Source: Agelaius tricolor (Eukaryota > Chordata > Aves > Passeriformes > Icteridae). Taken from it: a DNA stretch of 64,000 nucleotides. Location: assembly GCA_023055355.1 (NCBI GenBank), contig JALJCS010000035.1, forward strand, positions 4,781,501-4,845,500, written 5' to 3'. Of this stretch, positions 45,790 to 64,000 are shown in pieces. The first letter of the stretch is position 1. Every line of letters starts with the position of its first letter. The notes beneath the pieces were generated by a model. It had not been told where the DNA came from and did not search any database. It saw only the letters and a list, made by a program, of their open reading frames with translations. A program made the translations under genes and the position numbers.

Positions 45790-47833
45790 CTGAGGGGAGG
45801 GGAAAAAGCGGGAAACAAAAAGGGGAATGGGGGGAAGGTGTTTGAGCCCTCCAGGTGTTCCCTGAAGTGCTGCCGGGGTCTGGGTCCCACCTTGGTGCTC
45901 CCTCAGCCTTGAAGGAGCCCTCAGGGACCTGCCTGGGGCAGCTGTGGGTGGACAGGGCGGCCTGGTGGGCTCTGGGGAACTTCAGGTGCACAGAGCCACA
46001 AAGGAGCCACCCAGGGCTGGTTGTTCTGCTGCCCAAGTTGTGCAGTGTGCTGGCTACAGCCAAAAATTGAGGAAAATTGATGTAAAGATGCACTTTGGGG
46101 CCTCAGGAAGAGCAGCATGGGCCAGGGTCAGGGTTAGCTCTCCTGCTCCATCTGCACAGTGCTGGGCATCAGTGGTGTAATTGGGTTCATAATTATGGCT
46201 TGCTGGGATATGCTGAGGGCAAACACTCAGCAGAAATGTCATTTTTATTGTTTGGTTGGTTTGGGGGGTGGTGAGAAGGAGGTTTTAGTGTGGGTTTTTT
46301 TGGTTTGGGTTTTTTTGGTGGTTTTTGGTTGCGTTTGGTTGTGGGTTTTTTTTGGTTTGTAGTTTTTTGTATTGTGTGTGGAGTTTTTTTATTTTTTGTC
46401 TTCCCCCCCCCCGCCCCCTTTTATTTTGTCTTGCACAATTGTCCCTTGAACCTCCCCAACATGGGCCATGCTTCTCAGTCAGCCTTTCGGGAGATGTCCT
46501 TGAGGGGGAATTAATCATTGACTTGATAGCTGGCAGAAGACAAGATTAAAATAATCCTACGTATTGTGGTACCAGGAAAGGAAGAGGCAAAGGGAATTTC
46601 ATCTGGAGGACTTGGGGGCTCCATGTCTCTGGGTGGGCATGGACATTGCAGCTGTGTGGGTCCACAGGGAAGACTCCAACTTTTAGGTGACCTAAAAAAG
46701 GGCTGATTTAACCCATTGCTGAGCCAGCAGCTCAAAACCTTTGAATGCAAACAGAAAAGGCTGGAGATGGCTGCATTTCCCTGCAAACCACAGGCACAGC
46801 TCAATCCAAATTTGGGGATTTCCACAGTACAGGAGTCTTCTCTCCCTTGCACAAACATTTGATTCTCATGTGACATTAGCAACGTTCTGTCCTTTTGTCA
46901 ATGGTTTAATACAGCTGTGTGGGCCTGGCACTATGTTGTTACACCAGAGTGGCTCTGATGTAACTTAATCTCCTTTTCTCACAACTTTTTTAAAGCCAGC
47001 CACTTCCATACACACCCAATACTTAGGAGGAAAACTGAATTTTCTTACATCATCTGGAGGGTTTGTGCAGGGCCTAACACATCCGATTTGGCAAGAAAGA
47101 GGGATTTAATCAATAAAGACAGGCTACCTTCTTTTTTCATCTTTATTTAGGAAAATTTCAATCAAAATCTTTAGTTACTTCAAAAATAGTGATTTAAGGT
47201 CTCTTAAACTTAGTTGTGTCTCAAGGAAGAAAGTCAAGTACTCAGGTTACTGCAAATATTTATTTTAGAATTAGAATTAATCCTCTCCTTAGATACTAGT
47301 TCTTCCTACCTGAAGAGGCAGGTGCTACTGAAAATAGTGACTCTTTGTTCTTCTTGTTTCTTTGGTCAGTCCAGATAGGTGAGTGTTTTGGCAGGAATGT
47401 TCCTGTGTGGCAGCTGAGTCAGGGTACCCCAACACAGGCACTCACGGGCCCGCAGCCAGGCAGGGCTAATGAACTTTGTGCTAATGCCCTTTTCCCCCAT
47501 CTGCCAAAGGTGAGCTGCTTAACTCCAGATTCAGAGACTTCTGACTTCTTCATGTTGTGCATTATGAAAGAACCAGTGTAAACCAAGTGTTCCCTTTCCC
47601 TAACCACCCTTTCAAGCAAACAACAAACCTGCTTCCTAGAGCTATTTTCAGTCATGACACCTGGGGCAGGAATGGACAGCCCACAGTCACACACATTGAC
47701 TCAGTCTTCAAGTGTTTCCCTGCTCAGTGACTTTGCTGTTTGCCACAGCAAACACACCTCCTGATTGACTTTTAACATATTTGTTGCAAATGGCAATGCA
47801 AGGACCAGCATGTGGCTGGTCTCAGAGCTGCTG
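45790..47833. other. TEN1-CDK3 intergenic stretch
   Basis: About 2 kb separates the first CDK3 coding exon from the last TEN1 exon, with both genes on the - strand. No coding exon was seen. It contains a G/T low-complexity tract (about 46232-46430: GGTTTGGG, TTTTTTGGT, then a C run). AATAAA on the - strand at 47259-47264 could end TEN1. It may also hold the CDK3 promoter and a non-coding first exon. Confidence 0.55.
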
Positions 47834-49969
47834 TCAGGATGTGCTGCTTTCCCTCTGCTCCTGCCTCTCACTGAAGTATTTCCTCTGCTCCTGTATGGCT
47901 TGTTCCAGCAGGGCCACATTCATCCCTTCCACGCAGGTCAATATTCGTGCTTTTACCACAGGACTGGAAGTTTCTGGAGAAAGGAAAACAAAGCAACTTG
48001 GAGACAGAGAGTTCCCTCAGGCAACATATGACTCAAGCTGGGCAAATAATCATAACCTGAGAACTTCAGGAGACCAGTCTGGCTGCATGCTGCCACTGAT
48101 GTGAGCAGCAGGAGCATCGTAGTTCAGTGATGTGCTTTCCCTCTCTCCTGATGGCTACAAAATGCTGGTGACTGACACTGCACTCCCCTTGCACTGGGGA
48201 ACAGTGCCAGTGCCTGCCATCTGTCTACTTTGTGGCTGGATGCATTTTGGTTTTCCCTGGCTGAAAAGCAGCAGTGATGGGTCTGAGCTCATTTCTGAAT
48301 GCCCCTGTGCAGACAAGAGGGCTTAGAAGAGGCTCAAAACTGGCTGCAGCCAACAGTTCATTGGTGGCATTCAAGTGGCAACATGGAGCTGCACAGAAGG
48401 GGCCAAACCTTGGTGACAGAGCCTTGGTGAAACAACCACCATCTCAGTCTGCTCCCCTTCCACCCCTGCAAAATGGGGCCAACTCCCTCCTAGGCTGGGA
48501 TGACCAAAATAACAATTTTCTAAAGGAATTTTGCAGCAGTGGCTTAGCAGGTCACTCTCCAGAGGCCACGTGAAGTGTGGCTTTCCACATGCCACTGAGG
48601 ACTTCTATGGCCTGAATGTGAATGCTTTTTATCAGGTGTGGCCAAGATAACAAAGAATTTGCTTCACCATCCCATGGCTCAGCTCAGAGCAACTCCCCAC
48701 GCAGAGCACCAAGCAGCTGGAACACAGGGCACCCCAGAAAAGGACAACAGGGTGCCCTGCATGACACAGTCTGCCTGCATTCCTCACATGTCTGAGGGCA
48801 GGGATAATATATTATTAGAGCCTTTCAAGGATGGCAAAGACCAATCCAGTCACTTGCAATGAGGTATTGCTGCAATCTGCCATGTTTGGGGTGAAGACAG
48901 TTGGTGTGGTGGCTGGCAGTGATGCCAGAAGGCTTTTTAGCATAGGTTTCACAAGCCCAACAATGTGGCTGAAATGCTTCCTGTTTCTGAAAAAAATCTG
49001 TGCCAGAGGACCAGATTTTCACCAAGATAAGTGTCGCAGACATCTTTTCATTAAAATCCTTTCATTAGGATTTTTCCTGCTGAGAAGTTTCAGCAACAAG
49101 ATGTAAACAATGGTTATCTGCTGCTGTGGAATGCAACAGGTCCATCTGTGATTGGCCCATCTTGGATGTTTATAATTAATGGCTAATCCAGGCCGAGCTA
49201 TCTCGGACAGAGTCTGAGAGAGCTGCCTTTTGTTTTCATTCTTTTCTATTCTATTCTTAGCTAGCCTTCTGAGAGATGAAACCTTTCCTTCTATTTCTTT
49301 TTAGTATAGTTATAATGTAATATATATATCATAAAATAATAAATCAAGCCTTCTGAACTTGGAGTCAACATTCCTGTCTCTTGCCTCATCCAAGAACCCC
49401 TGCGAACACTGTCACAGATAAGGGTGGCTCTTCTCATGGTCAGCTGGGACAGACAGGCTGCTCCTACCTTGAATCACAGGCTCGTGTGATGGAGGAGCTG
49501 CACGAGAGGAGACTTGGTCCAGGCTGCCCTCAGTGACTCAGGGAGCCCCAAAAGAGCTGATGTACCATGAAGAGCAGCAAAGGGCACCAGTTCCCAAACC
49601 ATTTACCTTCCCTGTGTTCAGCCTCTCCCAGGACCATGTAGGAAGATCCCACTTGGGCTTGGAATGGCTCCACAAACTTGGTGTCAACACAGACCTGGTA
49701 ATGAGCTGAGTTGTGCTGCATGGTGAGAATGGCTTCAGATCGGGCCAGGTCATAGCAGCATAACCTGGGAATGATCAATTTGGGAAGCTCAGCTGTGCAG
49801 AAATCCAATTACAAACCAAAAGGGGATGTTCAGTCAGTGAAGGAAAGGCCTGGCCTGGAAGGAGGGCAGGGTACCCTTCTCACCTGCCAAATGTCCTCAG
49901 TGTCTTCCCCTCGGGGACCGAGCTGTTGATCTCCCATGGGAAGTAATAGACACCAGCACTTGGCAGCAT
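47834..49969 (-). CDS. TEN1: TEN1, subunit of the CST telomere complex, 3 coding exons
   Basis: TEN1 is a small OB-fold protein that, with CTC1 and STN1, binds single-stranded telomeric DNA and aids C-strand fill-in and replication restart. Coding exons: 49969-49884, 49764-49607, 47973-47834. They sum to 384 nt, or 127 aa (human about 123). GT-AG sites and phases agree. The start MLPSAGVYYFPWE matches the conserved (M)MLP..GTYYLPWE start. Other conserved stretches are TLRTFGRLC, VEPFQAQVGS, YMVLGE and ARILTCVEGMN. It ends SSTS. The exon with the start codon begins at 49986 after acceptor CTTTACTGCAG, so a non-coding first exon is needed, probably the one ending at 51704 (GAGCG|GTGAGA). Intron 2 holds an antisense solo LTR. 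Confidence 0.94.
49102..49416 (+). mobile_element. Solo LTR in TEN1 intron 2
   Basis: It starts TGTAAACAATGG and ends GAACACTGTCACA, with an internal AATAAA (AAATAATAAATCAAGCC) placed as an LTR polyadenylation signal and a TATA-like run (ATATATATCATAAAATAA). I recall near-identical copies as a frequent passerine LTR. No internal retroviral sequence is adjacent. A clean target duplication is not evident. It lies antisense to TEN1. Confidence 0.75.
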
Positions 49970-50787
49970 CTCACACAACAGCTGACCTGCAGTAAAGCAA
50001 AAGGTCTGACTCCATGCTTCTCCAGTACCTGATCCAAACTGTGATACTGCCCTTCAACACTTTCCTTGCCCAGGTTCCTCCATCCAGGGGGCTGCAAGAG
50101 CTTCACAGCTTCCCTGCTGAGTCCTATTGCAGCTCACTGCATGTGCCAAGTCCAGGGCATCTTAGCACAAAGAGAAGCTGCACAGTCCCACACAACCCAG
50201 CATGAGCTACAGGCAGTTCACCAGGTCCTCTGGGTCTCCCCCAGGCTATGGATGAGTTGAGAAAGGTTCAGGAAGTGGGGAGAATGGTGACTGAGCAGTT
50301 CAGAGAGTATGAGAGACTGAGATCCTGGGATAGCCTCAGCTGCTGGGGTGACAGAGTACTATGCAGCAAGACTTCAGGAATGATCCCAAGCCTGTTCCCT
50401 TACTGCAATATAAAAAAGTGCTGGCAGTGTCTGATCCTGCAGCTGGAGAACAATAAGCTGGATCCAAGCCAGCCTAGTTTCGTCAGAAGTCTGGCAGGGT
50501 TTAGCAGACAGCGAGGAGTGAGAAGGATTAATTCCAAGGCAAGGCTCAGGTGGGACCTCCTGGGAGTGCCTGCGGTGGAACAGGGCTGGCACAGGCAAGT
50601 CACAGCCACAGCACAGAGTACACAGAAAGGCAGGAATGCAAAGCAGCTTCAGCAAAGTTCTAACCGTGCCCAGTCAACGCCAGTCTGGCTCCTGGCTGTG
50701 CCCTGAGGTGGTTTTTTGGCATTTTCCCGCTGATCTCCATTGCAGGCTGCCTGTGCTTGGATGTTTCCATGTCTCATTTACTGCTTT

Positions 50788-50818
<31 letters not shown>

Positions 50819-50821
50819 TTT
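50788..50821 (+). repeat. (CT)n followed by poly-T
   Basis: About 11 CT units run straight into 12 T, in TEN1 intron 1. Confidence 0.9.
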
Positions 50822-51703
50822 CTCCTTCTCTGTGGGGGACCCCAAGAGCTGCACAACAGCCCAGGCAGGGACTCCTGCACTCACACAAGTGGGTCCATCG
50901 CTGGGCATTCAAGAACCCCCAACACTGATTACTCAGCAGAGGGGACAGTGAGCTGACACACATTCTGTGGCTTTAATGCTTGGTGTCCCTTCCCCACCCC
51001 ATGCATTGCTCACGGTGTTGCCACCTTGCAAAATGCCTCACGGAGGACTCTGTGGGAGGCTGGGGAAACCAGGGCAATCCCGGCTTACCCCATCCCTGCA
51101 CATGCCTCCCTCTCGGCCTGCTGCCCCACAGTCCCATGCCAGGCTGTGGACACCCAGAAAAACCCTGCGTTGGAAAACTCCCAATCCACCTCCCCGCCCT
51201 CTGCAGCTCCGTGCATCCCCGCCGCACCTAACATACAAAAAGCAGCGGCAATTCTGCGCCTCCAGAAGGGCAAAGGCTGTCCTGTACCGCCCGGGTCTTG
51301 CTCCTGTATCCCACTGTGCAGCAAGGTGGATCAGCCAGGGATGCAAGACGCTCAGTGTGCATTTCGTGCACCTTTTAACGTACGGAGTCACTTGGGTTGT
51401 AAAAGTCACCACACACCCTGTGCCCACCCAATGTGCTACCGAAGGCATGCACCAGCTCCAGTGCAGGACTCTGCAGAGATTTATGGCAGGCCCAGCCCCA
51501 AGCGCAGCCCTTTACACGCAGATCCACAGCACTATCCAACACCGTACCTAACGCGTGCACAAACGCAGCCCGCTAACGGCACTTAATGAGCCGCTTATTT
51601 AATTAGCTACTCCATGCCGATGCCGGGCGCTCTCCCAGCGCTGCTCCATGCACACACACCGCGATTTAAGGCACCGCTCCCCGCACACCGAACGCGCTCT
51701 CAC

Positions 51704-51800
51704 CGCTCCGCCATGGCCGCCGCGGGAAGGGCGGGCAGGGCACCGGCCCGCGTGCTCGGGAACCACGTGGCGTCGCGGGAATTACGTCACGCGGGGGCGG
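51704..51800 (-). other. TEN1: Probable TEN1 non-coding first exon
   Basis: The - strand sequence ending at 51704 is followed by a good donor (GTGAGA). The splice partner is the acceptor at 49987. The 5' end is not visible and must lie within the roughly 190 bp shared with ACOX1. It contains an ATG at 51714-51712 in a strong context (GCGGCCATGG). Confidence 0.55.
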
Positions 51801-51896
51801 GGCCGGCGCGGCGGGGACGGGAAGGAATCGGGATCGGGATTGGGATTGGGATCGGGACTGGGATTGAGATCGGGATCGGGCACAGCCGCCGCCGCG
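51705..51896. promoter_or_regulatory. TEN1/ACOX1 bidirectional CpG promoter
   Basis: A GC- and CpG-rich interval lies between the divergent genes, without a TATA box. It holds an E-box CACGTG at 51764-51769 and a CRE-like TTACGTCA at 51782-51789, 12 bases apart, plus GC boxes (GGGGCGGGGC at about 51794-51803). Only about 190 bp separates the TEN1 exon 1 donor from the ACOX1 start codon, so both start sites must share it. The E-box would suit USF or MiT/TFE factors and the CRE would suit CREB/ATF factors (known binding preferences; occupancy is inferred). Confidence 0.75.
51828..51880 (+). repeat. GGGATY hexamer array in the ACOX1 5' UTR
   Basis: A run of GGGATC, GGGATT and GGGACT hexamers supplies nine GGG triplets within about 53 bases. 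It ends 17 bases before the ACOX1 start codon. The spacing (3-base loops) is ideal for a G-quadruplex in the sense strand and RNA. Confidence 0.9.

Positions 51897-64000
<12,104 letters not shown>

Noticed and set aside
49530..49808. TEN1 as a single 92-codon frame
   Set aside because: This frame contains the middle TEN1 exon plus intron on both sides. The splice sites at 49764 and 49607 and the conserved flanking exons show the true limits.

Overview
This is vertebrate nuclear DNA from a bird, most likely a passerine. Four protein-coding genes with GT-AG introns can be read exon by exon: envoplakin (EVPL, + strand, complete), CDK3 (- strand, complete), TEN1 (- strand, complete) and the 5' part of ACOX1 (+ strand, running off the right edge). 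The order EVPL-CDK3-TEN1-ACOX1 matches the order I know from human 17q25. The bird assignment rests on a CR1-type LINE fragment, compact introns, many GC-rich minisatellites and a solo LTR that I recall as a common passerine repeat.

Layout: 1-5.6 kb holds no gene I can identify. EVPL occupies 5.7-30.1 kb in 22 coding exons (2030 aa), and its first introns are crowded with minisatellites. From 32.7 to 40.7 kb an old class I (gammaretrovirus-like) endogenous retrovirus lies on the - strand, bounded by two LTRs and a 4-bp target duplication. Its gag frame is open from end to end, its pol is broken, and its env is reduced to a transmembrane-subunit remnant. CDK3 lies at 41.6-45.7 kb (7 coding exons, 309 aa) and TEN1 at 47.8-50.0 kb (3 coding exons, 127 aa), with a probable non-coding first exon ending at 51.7 kb. 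A CpG-rich interval of under 200 bp separates TEN1 from ACOX1, which are divergently transcribed. ACOX1 exons 1, 2, 3a, 3b and 4 are present. Exons 3a and 3b are homologous, of equal length and in the same phase, which is the mutually exclusive pair known in mammals.

The genes do unrelated jobs: EVPL in cornified-envelope and desmosome scaffolding, CDK3 in the cell cycle, TEN1 in telomere CST function, ACOX1 in peroxisomal beta-oxidation. The conserved links are structural: the TEN1/ACOX1 shared promoter and the tandem TEN1-CDK3 arrangement, which could allow read-through transcripts. I found no clearly new biological system. The observation most worth testing is the intact gag frame in an otherwise ruined provirus whose LTRs have diverged.
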